Part shown: positions 35,711-45,438 of the stretch, piece after piece | Position numbering within the stretch: position 1 is the stretch's first letter | Layout of the letters: every line of letters begins with the position of its first letter | NCBI RefSeq assembly: GCF_036226445.1 | Contig: NZ_CP108474.1 | Location: forward strand, 8,060,001 to 8,124,000 | Length of the DNA: 64,000 nucleotides | Reading direction: 5' to 3' | From: Streptomyces sp. NBC_01255 | GTDB taxonomy: Bacteria > Actinomycetota > Actinomycetes > Streptomycetales > Streptomycetaceae | Notes under the pieces: generated by a model | The model's input: the letters and a program-made list of their open reading frames with translations, nothing else | Told to the model about the DNA's origin: nothing | The model's database searches: none | Position numbers and translations under genes: made by a program

Positions 35711-37509
35711 GGCTCCTTCTCGGAGAGCTCGGCCGTCCCGGCCGGTTCGGGTGTCTCCAGGGTCGACACGTCGCCCTCGGGCAGGCCCAGTTCGCGGGCC
35801 CGCAGCAGGCGGCGCATCACCTTCCCGCTGCGGGTGTGGGGCAGGTCCTCGACGAACTCGATCTCCCGGGGGGCGACGGCCGGGCCGAGGCGCCGACGGG
35901 CGAACGCCAGGACGTCGCGCCGCAGTTCGGTGCCTGGCGGATACTCGGGGCGCGGCAGCACGAACGCCTTGACTATCGCGCCGGCCAGCGGGTCAGGGCG
36001 TCCGATGACACCGGCCTCAGCGACGGCCGGATGCTCCATGAGCGCGCTCTCCACTTCGAACGGCCCGATGAGGTGCCCCGCGGACTTGATGACGTCGTCG
36101 GCGCGGCCCACGAACCAGTACCAGCCGCCGGTGTCGCGGCTGACGAGGTCGCCGGTCAGGTACCAGCCGTCGGCGAAGCACGCCTCGTAACGGTGCGGCT
36201 CGTGCAGGTAGGCCCGGAACATCGACGGCCAGCCCGCCCGCAGGGCGAGCTCGCCCTGGGCACCCGGTTCCTGGAGGACGTGGACCCGCCCGCCGGTGAT
36301 CGCGGCCCGGCCGTCCTCGCCGCATGCCAGTACGGCGGCCTCGACGCCGGGAATCGGTCGGCCCATCGAACCGGGCCGCACCGGATCGGCCGCGAAGTTG
36401 GCGATCATGATGGCACCGGTCTCGGTCTGCCACCAGGTGTCGTGGACCGGAAGCCCGAGAGCCTCCCGGCCCCAGTGCACGGCTTCGGGATTGAGAGGCT
36501 CCCCGACGCTCGCGACGAACCGGAGCGCCGAGAGGTCGTGCCGCGCGGCGGGCGTCGGCTCGCCGCCGCGTGGTGCGGCCCGCATGAGCATGCGGAGCGC
36601 GGTGGGCGCGGTGTACCAGACGGTGACGTGCTGGTCGGCGAGTATCCGGTACCAGCGAGCGGGGGCGAAGTCCCCTTCGTCGACGACGGTCGTCACTCCG
36701 TGGGTGAGCGGGGCGATGATGCCGTACGACATGCCGGTGACCCAGCCGGGGTCGGCGGTGCACCAGAAGACGTCGCCCTCGTGCAGGTCCAGTGCGTAGG
36801 CGGCGGTGACGTGATGAGCGAGGACCGCCTCGTGCACGTGTACCGCGCCCTTGGGGGTGCCTGTCGTGCCGCTGGTGAAGTGCAGCAGTGCCGGCTCCGC
36901 CGGTTCGGTCGGTCCCACTGTGTACGCGTCCGGCGCGGCGGTCGTGAGAGCGGGGAAGGAGAGGGTGTCCGGGGGCGGGTCGGCCCCGGGGTCGAGAAGC
37001 AGGACGTGTCGCAGGTGGGGAAGACGGGACCGTACCGGGGCCACTTTGCGTTCGTACAGCTCCCGGGTCGTGACCAGTGCCCGGGCGTTGCCCAACTCCA
37101 AGCGCAGTGCGACGGGTTCGGGACCGAAGGCGCTGAACAGGGGACACACGACTCTTCCGGCCCGCAGCGTTCCGAGGACGGTGCTGTACAGCTCGAAGCG
37201 GCGGCCGAGGAGGGTAAACACCCGCTCGCCGCGTTCCAGGCCGAGCGTCTCCAGGACGTGCGCGAAGCGGGAGCTCTCGGCCGCGAGGAGGGCGAAGGTG
37301 ACCGTCTGGACGGTTCCGTCGCGGGCGATGCAGCACAACGCGACGTGTTCGCCGTGGCCCTCGCTCAAGTGCCGGTCGACCGCCTCGTACCCGATGTTGA
37401 TGCCGCCGTCCGGTAGCCCGGCGAGCCGGGACCGCTCGCGTCGCCAGGAGAAGACGGCCCGGGCGCTCTCGTAGTCCGGCATGACCGGTGCCACCCACAG
37501 GGCGTTCAT
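35707..37509 (-). CDS. AMP-forming acetyl/acyl-CoA synthetase
   Basis: 600 residues from ATG 37509. Adenylate-forming enzyme motifs are [18 protein letters not shown] (P-loop), [68 protein letters not shown] and the C-terminal TRSGKVMRR, whose Lys is the usual acetylation control point. This pattern fits acetyl-CoA synthetase and close propionyl or medium-chain relatives. Located between a CBS-BON gene and the E1 genes with 4-bp overlaps on both sides, it would charge acetate or another acid to acyl-CoA, parallel to the dehydrogenase complex. Confidence 0.88.
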   Translation of the reverse strand: MNALWVAPVMPDYESARAVFSWRRERSRLAGLPDGGINIGYEAVDRHLSEGHGEHVALCCIARDGTVQTVTFALLAAESSRFAHVLETLGLERGERVFTLLGRRFELYSTVLGTLRAGRVVCPLFSAFGPEPVALRLELGNARALVTTRELYERKVAPVRSRLPHLRHVLLLDPGADPPPDTLSFPALTTAAPDAYTVGPTEPAEPALLHFTSGTTGTPKGAVHVHEAVLAHHVTAAYALDLHEGDVFWCTADPGWVTGMSYGIIAPLTHGVTTVVDEGDFAPARWYRILADQHVTVWYTAPTALRMLMRAAPRGGEPTPAARHDLSALRFVASVGEPLNPEAVHWGREALGLPVHDTWWQTETGAIMIANFAADPVRPGSMGRPIPGVEAAVLACGEDGRAAITGGRVHVLQEPGAQGELALRAGWPSMFRAYLHEPHRYEACFADGWYLTGDLVSRDTGGWYWFVGRADDVIKSAGHLIGPFEVESALMEHPAVAEAGVIGRPDPLAGAIVKAFVLPRPEYPPGTELRRDVLAFARRRLGPAVAPREIEFVEDLPHTRSGKVMRRLLRARELGLPEGDVSTLETPEPAGTAELSEKEP

Positions 37510-38183
37510 CGCGGTGGCTCCACGTCGAGCGCGAGGTTGTCATAGGCGTACTCGATCGATTCGTGCAGGGCGACGACTCCGTCGACCGAGCGGCAGAGCC
37601 GCACGATCACGCGGACGTCGGCCCGCTCGTCGACCCGGCCCGTCACCCCGACGACCCCGTCGTCGACGCTCACGCGGATCGTGTCGGGGGCCAGGCGCAG
37701 AGTGTCGGCCAGGACGTCGTGCTCGATCTCGTCACGGATCGCGGTGTCACTGCGCAGGAAGGGCCGCAGCAGGTCGCTACGGCTGATGATCCCGACGAGT
37801 CGACCGGTCTCGTCGGTCACGGGCAGTCTCTTCACCGCCTTGCGCTGCATCGTCCGGGCCGTCTCGACGAGATTCCAGTTCGCCTGCGCCGTGACGGCCG
37901 GCGAGGTCATCAGCTGGGCGGCCGTCTCCGCATCGGGCAGCCCTCGCTCCTGGGACAGAAGCCGGACGCCCGCCCAGCGGCCCTCCAGGTCGGGGAGCTC
38001 GGCGGTGGACCGCAGCAGGTCGGCCTCGGAGACCACGCCGAGCAGGCGTCGGTCGGCGTCCACGACCGGGACCGCCGAGACGTCGTGGTCGGCGAAGAGC
38101 CGGGCAATCTGCTTGAACGGGGTCTCTGGGGCTGCGGTGACCACGTCGTGGGTCATCACCTCGAAAACCGTGCGGTGCTGCAT
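37506..38183 (-). CDS. CBS-CBS-BON protein, first gene of the acs/PDH operon
   Basis: 225 residues from ATG 38183. CBS repeats begin [20 protein letters not shown] and [20 protein letters not shown], with the ligand-site pattern [20 protein letters not shown] and [20 protein letters not shown]. The BON domain (about 150-215) starts [20 protein letters not shown]. Its stop overlaps the acyl-CoA synthetase ATG by four bases. As the leader gene, it may sense adenylate state for the operon's enzymes; that link is inference. A partial palindromic box and a 22-bp palindrome lie 90-130 bp upstream. Confidence 0.85.
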   Translation of the reverse strand: MQHRTVFEVMTHDVVTAAPETPFKQIARLFADHDVSAVPVVDADRRLLGVVSEADLLRSTAELPDLEGRWAGVRLLSQERGLPDAETAAQLMTSPAVTAQANWNLVETARTMQRKAVKRLPVTDETGRLVGIISRSDLLRPFLRSDTAIRDEIEHDVLADTLRLAPDTIRVSVDDGVVGVTGRVDERADVRVIVRLCRSVDGVVALHESIEYAYDNLALDVEPPR

Positions 38184-38272
38184 GACGGTCCTCCTTCACG
38201 GGACGCGGCCGCCCCAGTGCTCACTCTGCTGTGCGCAGCTCACCCGGGGCAGTGCCGAATGGTCCCCATCCG

Positions 38273-38286
38273 GGACTGTTCGCCCC
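38273..38286. promoter_or_regulatory. Palindromic box C, imperfect (GGACTG-TT-CGCCCC)
   Basis: Matches the box form at 10 of 12 half-site positions, followed by TAT as at 39551. Located in the divergent gap between the CBS-BON/acs/PDH operon (start 38183) and the DUF1918 gene (start 38384). Confidence 0.45.
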
Positions 38287-38290
38287 TATG

Positions 38291-38312
38291 GCGTCCCGGC
38301 CGGCCGGGACGC
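38291..38312. promoter_or_regulatory. Perfect 22-bp palindrome in the divergent gap
   Basis: The left arm GCGTCCCGGCC is mirrored exactly by GGCCGGGACGC with no spacer. It lies 4 bp after box C, between the divergent 38183 and 38384 genes. It contains GGGAC/GTCCC half-sites like those of DosR-class boxes, but the centre differs from the other boxes in the window. Confidence 0.5.
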
Positions 38313-38383
38313 ACAGTGGAGAAGGCGAGAGAGCCCGTCTCGGGAGGACCGCGGCCGGGCGCTCGTGCAGGGAGGCGACAACC

Positions 38384-38668
38384 ATGACCGCGACCGGAGC
38401 ACGACAAGGTCAGGAGAAGCCCCGCGCCGGGTTGTGGGCTCGCGTCGGTGACCGGCTGATCGTGGGTGGTGCCACGGTCGGGGACGAGGGACGTGACGGT
38501 GAGATCGTCGGGCTCCACCATCCGGACGGCACTCCGCCCTTCGACGTCCGATGGTCGGACACGGGCCGGGTCACCGAGGTGTTCCCGGGCCCGGACGCGC
38601 GCGTCCGGCACTTTCCGCCGCACGGCACGAGAGAGGCCGGACCCGTGAAGGCCGTTACGAGGTCATGA
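38384..38668 (+). CDS. DUF1918 protein
   Basis: 94 residues from ATG 38384 with GGAGG upstream. The central VGDRLIVGGATVGDEGRDGE, IVGLHHPDG and PPFDVRWSDTGRVTEVFPGP correspond to the DUF1918 beta-barrel found as short stand-alone proteins in actinobacteria, often near stress genes. Function is unknown. It is divergent from the acs/PDH operon, and its 3' end overlaps the convergent CBS-BON gene by 14 bases (38655-38668). Confidence 0.8.
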   Translation: MTATGARQGQEKPRAGLWARVGDRLIVGGATVGDEGRDGEIVGLHHPDGTPPFDVRWSDTGRVTEVFPGPDARVRHFPPHGTREAGPVKAVTRS

Positions 38669-39254
38669 ATTTCGCCGTCGCGGCCACCACGCCGGGCACC
38701 GCCCGGGTCAGGCGCAGGGCCAGATCCGCCGGAACGGACTGTGGCAGGCGTCCGGCGAGCGTCACCGCGCCGTTCTCGACCCGTACGGTCAGTGCCGCGT
38801 CACCTTCGGGGATCAGGTGCGTGAGGAGCTCGTGGCGTACGTCCTCGGCGAGCTCGGCGTCGGAGCGAAGGTAGATCTTGAGCAGGTCGCCCCGGCTGAC
38901 GACACCGACCGGGCGGCCGTCCTCGTCCACCACGGGAAGTCGCTTGAGGTGGCCCTGCGCCATCAGCCGCGCGGCCCCGGCGATCGTGGCATCGCGCGGA
39001 ACGGTGACGGCCGGAGCCGACATCAGGCTGCCCGCTGTCACCGATCCCGCGTCGTCCCGGGCCTCTCCCGGAACCTTGCCGAGTACGTCCGCCTCGGACA
39101 CCACGCCGACCACTCGTCCCTGGGCCGACAGCACGGGGACTGCGCTCACGCCCCAGCGCCGCATGGACCGGACGATCTCCTTGACCGGCGCGTCGAGCCT
39201 GGCGGAGACCACCGCATGGGTCATCACGTCGTCGACGGTACGTGGGTGCTTCAT
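38655..39254 (-). CDS. CBS-CBS-BON protein
   Basis: 199 residues from ATG 39254 (MKHPRTVDDVMTHAVVSARL). Two CBS motifs (VSAVPVLSAQGRVVGVVSEA; LKRLPVVDEDGRPVGVVSRG) are followed by a short BON domain (VRHELLTHLIPEGDAALTVR). It is the most compact of the five paralogues, with a shorter inter-CBS linker. Transcribed alone and divergent from the universal stress protein at 39622. A poor copy of the palindromic box (GGGCCG-AA-AGGGGC at 39328) lies upstream. Confidence 0.83.
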   Translation of the reverse strand: MKHPRTVDDVMTHAVVSARLDAPVKEIVRSMRRWGVSAVPVLSAQGRVVGVVSEADVLGKVPGEARDDAGSVTAGSLMSAPAVTVPRDATIAGAARLMAQGHLKRLPVVDEDGRPVGVVSRGDLLKIYLRSDAELAEDVRHELLTHLIPEGDAALTVRVENGAVTLAGRLPQSVPADLALRLTRAVPGVVAATAKFMTS

Positions 39255-39536
39255 GACCGGCCTCCGGTGCTCCGGCGCCCAAAGTCCTGTTGCTGCGAGG
39301 GTGTCGCCTTCGGGCGGCTGACGACAAGGGCCGAAAGGGGCACGTCGGGACCCGGGCAGCACTGGCACGGACCCGTCTGCCGATGCTTTCCTGAAAGTGA
39401 GGAGGGGGCCCGAGGGACGCGGGGAAGCGGCTTCGAGCCGCGCACCGCGCGATCAGGATCCGCGAGAAGCGGTTGGCCCCTCCTCCCGCCGTGTCTCCGC
39501 GTCGCCGCCACACCTGGTCCGGGCGGGCCGCGCCCG

Positions 39537-39550
39537 GGACCGACCGGCCC
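39537..39550. promoter_or_regulatory. Palindromic box D (GGACCG-AC-CGGCCC)
   Basis: A complete match to GGRCCG-NN-CGGYCC, preceded by G and followed by TAT, so it also reads GGGAC..GGCCCTA as in DosR-class boxes. It lies 72-85 bp upstream of the universal stress protein start at 39622. Confidence 0.6.
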
Positions 39551-39621
39551 TATTCGGTCACTCCCGCCCGGTGCGAGCGTGGCAGCAGACCACCTCACGA
39601 CCCGGAAAGGCGGTGGGCACG

Positions 39622-40521
39622 ATGGAATCGCCCCTGGTGGTAGGAGTCGACGGGTCCGACGCCAGTCTCACGGCCTTGGACTGGGCCGTCGACGAAGCGG
39701 TACGGCACGCGCTTCCCCTGCGCATCGTCCATGCCTCCCTGTGGGAACGCTACGAAGGAGTCGTGCCGGCCTGGACCACGGACCGACCCTCGGGCCAGGT
39801 CCTCGCAGAGAACATCGTCGGCACCGCGGCCGAACGCGCCCGGCGCCGGGCACCCGACCTCCCCCTCACTACGGACGTCCTCGCCGAGGACGCGTCCAGT
39901 GCGCTGCTCAGTGAGGGGAGGGAGGGCACGATCCTCGTCGTCGGGGCACGCGGGCGCGGCGAGTTCGCCGACCTTCTGCTCGGATCCGTCGGACTCATCG
40001 TGGCCGCCCGAGCCCACTGTCCGGTTGTCGTCGTCCGTGGGGACCGGCAGGCCCTGGAAGCACGCCACGGGCGCGTCCTGCTCGGCGTCGGTGAACACGA
40101 CCTGGACTCGCCGGCCGTGAGGTTCGCCTTCCGTGAGGCGGCCGTCCGAGACGCGGAACTCGACGTCGTCCGCACCTGGCGACGGCAGGCCCATGAACCG
40201 GCCGACCACCTGCTGATGAGGCGCGCAGGGGCGGCCTACTTCACGGAAGGGGCTTCCGAACTGCTCGACAAGGCCCTTGAGGCCGCGGCGTCCGAACATC
40301 CCCAGGTGCGCCTGCGCAGGAGCACGGTCGAGGGCTCCGCCCACAAGGTACTGACCGAGCGCTCCGCCGCCGCCGACCTGCTGGTCGTCGGCGCCAGGCG
40401 CCGGGAAGAGCTCGTCGGCCTGGAGCTCGGCAGAGTCGCCCACCGCGCCCTGCACCACGCCGCGTGTCCGGTCGCCGTCGTACCCCAGCGGCGTCCCGAG
40501 ACCGCGGAAGGAGACCTGTGA
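39622..40521 (+). CDS. Universal stress protein, two UspA domains
   Basis: 299 residues from ATG 39622 (GTG 39613 is an alternative). Domain 1: PLVVGVDGSDASLTALDWAV and the ATP loop VVGARGRGEFADLLLGSVG. Domain 2 is more divergent at its start (RVLLGVGEHDLDSPAVRFAF) but ends VVGARRREELVGLELGRVA and HHAACPVAVVP. Domain 2 has lost the terminal GS of the ATP loop (GRVA), so ATP binding is probable only in domain 1. The stop shares one base with the next ATG (TGATG at 40519-40523), so it is coupled to the XRE/PPOX gene. Confidence 0.85.
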   Translation: MESPLVVGVDGSDASLTALDWAVDEAVRHALPLRIVHASLWERYEGVVPAWTTDRPSGQVLAENIVGTAAERARRRAPDLPLTTDVLAEDASSALLSEGREGTILVVGARGRGEFADLLLGSVGLIVAARAHCPVVVVRGDRQALEARHGRVLLGVGEHDLDSPAVRFAFREAAVRDAELDVVRTWRRQAHEPADHLLMRRAGAAYFTEGASELLDKALEAAASEHPQVRLRRSTVEGSAHKVLTERSAAADLLVVGARRREELVGLELGRVAHRALHHAACPVAVVPQRRPETAEGDL

Positions 40522-41228
40522 TGAACACGGACGGTGACCCGCGTGCCTCGCACGCCACGAGCGACCTCGGCCGCCGCGTCGAGGCCAGGCGCACCCGACT
40601 CGGCCTGTCCTGGGAAGACGTGGCCGAACGGGCCGGCTCGACACCCGGCTTCATCGCCTATGTGGAGGAGCAGGTGGCCACCCCGGGGATCGAGTTCTTG
40701 GTCCGGCTTGCGAACGCTCTGGAGACCACTGTCCAGGAGCTCACCGGCTACACGGCGGACCTTGCGCCAGGAGGTGCCCGCGCTGGGTACCGGGCACGGA
40801 TGGAGGAGATCGGCCAAGCCGAATGCTGGGAGCTGCTCGACGGCCACGGCGTCGGCCGGGTCGCCCTCGAAGGACGGGACGGGCTGATGGTGTTCCCTGT
40901 GAACTACCAGGTCGTCGACGGGGACATCGTCTTCATGACTGCTGCGGACTCGACCCTCGCGCGCGCCTCGGTGTCCGGTGCGGAGGTCGCCTTCGAGGAG
41001 GACCACCTGGACGAAGCCTTCAGTCAGGGCTGGAGCGTGCTCCTTGTCGGTCAGGCACGCACAGTGTCGGAGGAGACCGAGGTGCGGAGGATCAAGGATG
41101 CTGTCCACTCGGCGCCGTGGGCTGGGGACGGGCGGGACACCGTGGTGACCCTCTCACCGCGCCGAGTGACCGGACGGCGCATCCATGTGCCGGGCGCGCC
41201 CGGCACGCCGTCCGGGTCCGCTGACTAG
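40521..41228 (+). CDS. XRE-type HTH fused to a pyridoxamine 5'-phosphate oxidase-like domain
   Basis: 235 residues. Residues 13-72 are an XRE/Cro HTH ([20 protein letters not shown], then [20 protein letters not shown]). Residues 90-225 form a split-barrel flavin-binding domain ([38 protein letters not shown], then [20 protein letters not shown]). Such fusions are common in actinobacteria and may be flavin- or F420-responsive DNA-binding proteins; no ligand is shown. It is translationally coupled to the universal stress protein before it. Confidence 0.85.
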   Translation: MNTDGDPRASHATSDLGRRVEARRTRLGLSWEDVAERAGSTPGFIAYVEEQVATPGIEFLVRLANALETTVQELTGYTADLAPGGARAGYRARMEEIGQAECWELLDGHGVGRVALEGRDGLMVFPVNYQVVDGDIVFMTAADSTLARASVSGAEVAFEEDHLDEAFSQGWSVLLVGQARTVSEETEVRRIKDAVHSAPWAGDGRDTVVTLSPRRVTGRRIHVPGAPGTPSGSAD

Positions 41229-41587
41229 ACGGTTCTTCTTGGGGCATCGGATCGTTGCTCCGAGCGTGCCGACGACCGATGCCCAACTGGGCAGCGGGGA
41301 CCGAGCTGTCGTTGCCGGACCGGGGTGGCCGTTGGGGCATCACAGTTGATGCGATCGCTCGAAAGTACCGGACCGGCTCGCCCCCAGGGGACCGCCGACG
41401 AACGCGTCGTCCGACCGATGCCCCAGACCTCGACTGGGTCACCGGTTCGAGCCGGACAGGAACAGCCGGCTCGATCTGGACCGGTCCACGCGAGCGGCGA
41501 CGGTGCCCGGCCGGCGTCCAAGCCACGACCACGCCGAGCAGGCGTAAACCGCTCGGCTGGTGGCCCCGGTCAGGGGCGGCTGTAGCG
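41229..41587. other. Gap with no recognisable gene
   Basis: About 360 bases with no family signature in any frame. The gap lies between two convergent genes, so it carries no expected promoter. A T-arm-like GGTTCGAGCC at about 41445 has no tRNA around it. Confidence 0.35.
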
Positions 41588-42343
41588 TCAGTGCTCGCTG
41601 GTGGTGATGTAGATGCCGTGCCAGGTGTGGTCCCACACAGCGCACGTGGAGGCGTTGACCGACAGCATGCCGCTGATCTCGCCCGAGCGCAGGGTGTGCA
41701 GGGTGTAGTAGCCGGGGAACGCCTCGGCCTCGCCGACGGTCAGGTCGCTGCCCCGGTCATGCAGCCACTTCTGGGCGCGCTCCTGCGCCTCGTCGGGGGA
41801 GATCCGGGTCTCGGTCCGGCCGCGCTGGTGCATGCCGTAGTCGGTGTTCCACATCATCGCCGGCCCGTACTCGATCCCGGTGTCGCCATCGGACGGGTCA
41901 ACGAGGATCTCCGTCGCCAGCTTCCCGTCAAGGGTCTGCAGTTCGGCGTAGAAGTTCTTCGAGAACTGCATGACTTCACCGACACGCAGGTTGAGCCGGT
42001 CGGCGAAGGTGTCGGCCCGCTGGCGGGCCTGGTCCAGAGTCTCGACCGGAGCCCCGTCGCCACGCTGCCAGTAGCCCCCGCCCATCATGCCGGGACCCCA
42101 CGCGCAGTCATCCCGGCCTGTCATTCCTGGCCTCATGCCTGGCCCCCACGAGTCCCAGTCGTCCCAGTCGTCGCCGGACATGCCCGGCTTCCAGCAATCG
42201 CCGCCGGAGGGGCCGGGTTGGGCGGCGGCTGCGCTCAGTGGCCTGCCGCTGGCGGTGCTATTTCCGGCCGCGCATCCAGCGGCCAGAGCGAGGGCCGCCA
42301 GCGCGGCCGCGGTCCACCTGCTCGTCCTGGACATGATCATCAC
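41588..42343 (-). CDS. Met/Gly/Trp-rich lipoprotein beside the copper ATPase
   Basis: 251 residues (alternative starts at 42340 and 42334). A lipoprotein signal ([11 protein letters not shown]) is followed by a region rich in Met, Gly, Trp and Asp ([26 protein letters not shown]). The remainder (about 100-251) has [20 protein letters not shown] and a later tandem-like segment ([20 protein letters not shown]), which together resemble a duplicated PepSY-like fold. The family is not firmly recognised. The methionine-rich segment and the neighbouring copper-type ATPase suggest a role at the outer membrane face in copper handling, which is inference only. Confidence 0.65.
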   Translation of the reverse strand: MMIMSRTSRWTAAALAALALAAGCAAGNSTASGRPLSAAAAQPGPSGGDCWKPGMSGDDWDDWDSWGPGMRPGMTGRDDCAWGPGMMGGGYWQRGDGAPVETLDQARQRADTFADRLNLRVGEVMQFSKNFYAELQTLDGKLATEILVDPSDGDTGIEYGPAMMWNTDYGMHQRGRTETRISPDEAQERAQKWLHDRGSDLTVGEAEAFPGYYTLHTLRSGEISGMLSVNASTCAVWDHTWHGIYITTSEH

Positions 42344-42423
42344 CCTTCCGGGTCGTTCCCTGTCCCTACCGACCGACCCGGGTACGTTTCCTCCAGTCTC
42401 TCCCCGGACGCAATGACCGCCGA

Positions 42424-42459
42424 GGGCCGTCCGGACCTGGCCGTTGCACCGGTCGGCCC
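42424..42459. promoter_or_regulatory. Palindromic boxes J upstream of the copper ATPase
   Basis: GGGCCG-TC-CGGACC at 42424-42437 is a full match to the box form. A half-good second copy GCACCG-GT-CGGCCC lies at 42446-42459. They sit 205-240 bp upstream of the ATPase start at 42665 and about 80 bp upstream of the divergent lipoprotein. Confidence 0.5.
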
Positions 42460-42664
42460 GTGCGTGAGACGACCCGGGATGCCCTTGAGGTCGGCGTCAC
42501 CGTCCAGGGTGAGGTGGGCGCGGAGGAAGCCAAAGTGCTGCGTCGGGTGGCGCGCCGACGACGGCGATGACCACGACGCGTTCAGGCCGTGCCCGGCTGA
42601 GGTGGCCGACGTGGATGCTGCGCGGGAGGCTGGAACAGCAGGGCGCGCGAGGAGGCGAGTGGCC

Positions 42665-45379
42665 ATGCCTGTCGCGGACGTGATCGTCGTCGTGGTTGCC
42701 GTCGGTCTCATCGCCGTGCTGGGCTGGTATTTCTTCGGCCCGCGCAAGGCCGGCACGGTCCGCGTGGAGGACGGGGTGCAGCGGGTCGACGTGACCGTGC
42801 GGGGCGGCTACAGCCCGAACCTGATCAAGGTCCGCCAGGGCACACCGGTCGAGCTCGTCTTCGACCGGCAGGAGGCCGGTGAATGTACTTCCCGCGTCGT
42901 GTTCCCCGATCTCAGGGTCGGGGCCGGACTGCCCGCCCACACTCGCACGACCGTAAGGCTGAGCCCTGAACGGCCCGGCACGTACGGGTTCGCCTGCGGC
43001 ATGAACATGATCCACGGGACCCTCGTCGTCGAACCCGCCGACGGCGGAGCACCGGAACCGGGCACGGTGTCAGGCGGAGAAGCGGCGCCGAGTGCGGGGG
43101 AGACGTCGGCCCAGGACGCGGAGGCGGCCGACATCGCCGAGCGCCAGGAGGAAATCAAGGACCTGACCCGCCGCGTCGTCGTGGGCGCAGTACTCACCGC
43201 ACCGGTCCTCTTCGCCGTCATGGCGCACGAGCTGTTCGGCGCCGACTGGGTGCCCGGCTGGATGCTGAACCACTGGTTCCAGCTCGCACTGATCACGCCG
43301 GTGATGCTCTACACCGGCTGGCCCGTGCACTCCACCGGCTGGCTGGCCCTGCGCCACCGGTCGGCGGACATGAACTCCCTGATCACCCTGGGCACGAGCG
43401 CCGCCTTCGGATTCAGCCTGCTCGTCACCCTCGCTCCCGGGCTGCTCCCCGAGGACGTGCGGGAGGTGTACTTCGAAGCGGTCGGCGTCATCCTGACGCT
43501 GATCCTGCTGGGCCGTCTTCTGGAGGCCCGGGCCAAGGCCGGCACGGGCGAGGCCATCCGCGCGCTGATCGGCCTGCAGGCCCGCACCGCGCGCGTCCTG
43601 CGGGACGGCACTGAGACCGAGATACCCGTCGAAGAGGTAGTCGTCGGGGACGAGGCCGTCATCCGCCCCGGGGAGAAGATTCCCGTCGACGCCGAGGTCC
43701 TGTCGGGCTCGTCCGCCGTGGATGAGTCGATGGTGACGGGCGAGCCGATGCCGGTCACGAAGCACGCGGGCGACGGTGTCATCGGCGCCACCGTCAACAC
43801 CACCGGTTCCTTGCGGGTGCGCGCGGCCAAGGTCGGCGCGGACACCATGCTCGCGCAGATCGTCCGGTTGGTGCAGCAGGCCCAGGCGTCCAAGGCGCCG
43901 ATCCAGCGTCTCGCCGACGCGATCTCCGCCTACTTCGTCCCGGCGGTCATCGCCATCGCGATCGCGACGTTCGCTCTCTGGTACACGATCGGACCCGCAC
44001 CGGCGCTCACCCTGGCCCTGGTCTCCGCCGTCGCCGTCCTGATCATCGCCTGTCCTTGCGCCCTTGGCCTGGCCACCCCGCTCTCGGTCATGGTCGGCAC
44101 CGGCAAGGGCGCGCAGGCGGGCATCCTCATCCGCTCCGCCGAAGCCCTGGAGACCGCCCACAAGCTCGACACCGTCGTGCTCGACAAGACCGGCACGGTC
44201 ACCATCGGCAAGCCGGTCCTCACCGACATCCGCCCCGCCGCGGGAGTCGACGCTGCCGAGCTGCTGCGGCTGGTCGCCGCCGCCGAGGCCGACAGCGAGC
44301 ATCCCCTTGCCCAGGCCATCGTCTCCGGCGCCCGCGACCGTGGCCTTCAGCCGCCGACCGCGACCGGCTTCGGCTCCGTCACAGGCAAGGGCGTCCGTGC
44401 CATGGCCGACGGCCACACCATCATGGTCGGCACCGCGCGCCTCCTCCATGACACCGGCGTCGACACCTCCCCTCTCGACGCCGGTGCCGCGGCCCTCGCG
44501 GCCGAGGGCAAGACACCCGTCCTCGCCGCGGTCGACGGCCATCCCGCCGGGGTGCTCGCCGTCGCCGACACCGTCAAGAACGACTCCGCCCAGGCCATCG
44601 CGGCCTTGCGGCAGTTGGACGCCGAGGTCGTCATGCTCACCGGCGACAACGCCCGCACCGCCGCCGCAATCGCCGCTCAGGTCGGCGTTCCCCGGGTCCT
44701 GGCCGAGGTACTGCCCGAGCACAAGACCGATGAGATCCGCCGACTCCAGGCCGAGGGCCGGACCGTCGCCATGGTCGGCGACGGCATCAACGACGCCCCT
44801 GCTCTCGCCCAATCCGACGTCGGACTCGCCATCGGAACCGGCACCGACGTCGCCATCGAATCCGCCGACATCACCCTCATCTCCGGCTCCCTCGCCGGAG
44901 TCGTCACCGCCATTCGCCTCTCGAAGGCGACCATGCGCAACATCAAGCAGAACCTGTTCTTCGCTCTCGTCTACAACGCCGTCGGCATCCCTCTCGCCGC
45001 CGGCGCCCTCTACCCCCTATGGGGCATCCGCCTGAGCCCGATCATCGCCGCGGCCGCCATGGCCCTGTCTTCCCTGTCCGTCGTCACCAACGCCTCCCGC
45101 CTGCGCCGCTGGCGCCCTGCGCCGCTGCCAGAAGCGGGCGGCACAGCGACGCGACCCGAAGTCGAGACCGCCACCGACACCACGCGGCGACAGGACGGCC
45201 CGCACGGAAGCGAGATGACCGTCGACCCTGTTTGCGGCATGGAAGTCGACCCCACGACCGCACCCGAACACCGGGATTGCTCCGCAGGCCCACTGCACTT
45301 CTGCTCCACCCGGTGCGCCGCCGCCTACGATGCCGATCCCGACCGCTACACGCCTTCCATCAGCCGCCGACATCCGTAG
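42665..45379 (+). CDS. Copper-type P1B ATPase with N-terminal cupredoxin and C-terminal YHS domains
   Basis: 904 residues from ATG 42665 (GAGGAGG upstream). One TM helix (5-25) leads to a cupredoxin-like domain (about 30-125) whose ligand region is [12 protein letters not shown] and [14 protein letters not shown]. The P1B ATPase core follows: the TGE loop VTGEPMPV, the metal site [14 protein letters not shown] (CPC at 463-465), the phosphorylation site DKTGTVT (Asp507), the HP motif SEHPLAQAI and the hinge [10 protein letters not shown]. Residues 861-900 are a YHS metal-binding domain ([21 protein letters not shown]). No HMA domain is present: the cupredoxin and YHS parts appear to take its place. 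Likely a Cu+/Ag+ exporter or cuproprotein-loading pump. Confidence 0.92.
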   Translation: MPVADVIVVVVAVGLIAVLGWYFFGPRKAGTVRVEDGVQRVDVTVRGGYSPNLIKVRQGTPVELVFDRQEAGECTSRVVFPDLRVGAGLPAHTRTTVRLSPERPGTYGFACGMNMIHGTLVVEPADGGAPEPGTVSGGEAAPSAGETSAQDAEAADIAERQEEIKDLTRRVVVGAVLTAPVLFAVMAHELFGADWVPGWMLNHWFQLALITPVMLYTGWPVHSTGWLALRHRSADMNSLITLGTSAAFGFSLLVTLAPGLLPEDVREVYFEAVGVILTLILLGRLLEARAKAGTGEAIRALIGLQARTARVLRDGTETEIPVEEVVVGDEAVIRPGEKIPVDAEVLSGSSAVDESMVTGEPMPVTKHAGDGVIGATVNTTGSLRVRAAKVGADTMLAQIVRLVQQAQASKAPIQRLADAISAYFVPAVIAIAIATFALWYTIGPAPALTLALVSAVAVLIIACPCALGLATPLSVMVGTGKGAQAGILIRSAEALETAHKLDTVVLDKTGTVTIGKPVLTDIRPAAGVDAAELLRLVAAAEADSEHPLAQAIVSGARDRGLQPPTATGFGSVTGKGVRAMADGHTIMVGTARLLHDTGVDTSPLDAGAAALAAEGKTPVLAAVDGHPAGVLAVADTVKNDSAQAIAALRQLDAEVVMLTGDNARTAAAIAAQVGVPRVLAEVLPEHKTDEIRRLQAEGRTVAMVGDGINDAPALAQSDVGLAIGTGTDVAIESADITLISGSLAGVVTAIRLSKATMRNIKQNLFFALVYNAVGIPLAAGALYPLWGIRLSPIIAAAAMALSSLSVVTNASRLRRWRPAPLPEAGGTATRPEVETATDTTRRQDGPHGSEMTVDPVCGMEVDPTTAPEHRDCSAGPLHFCSTRCAAAYDADPDRYTPSISRRHP

Positions 45380-45438
45380 AACACCGAGGGCGATGGATCC
45401 ATCCGTGCGCGGTCGAAGGCCGGGGCGCCACCGTCCGC

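Noticed and set aside
39328..39342. GGGCCG-AA-AGGGGC as a box for the CBS-BON gene at 39254
   Set aside because: Only the left half fits; noted but not counted as a site.
41440..41460. T-arm-like sequence GGTTCGAGCC that might mark a tRNA
   Set aside because: No acceptor, D or anticodon arms can be folded around it and there is no 3' CCA; probably chance.
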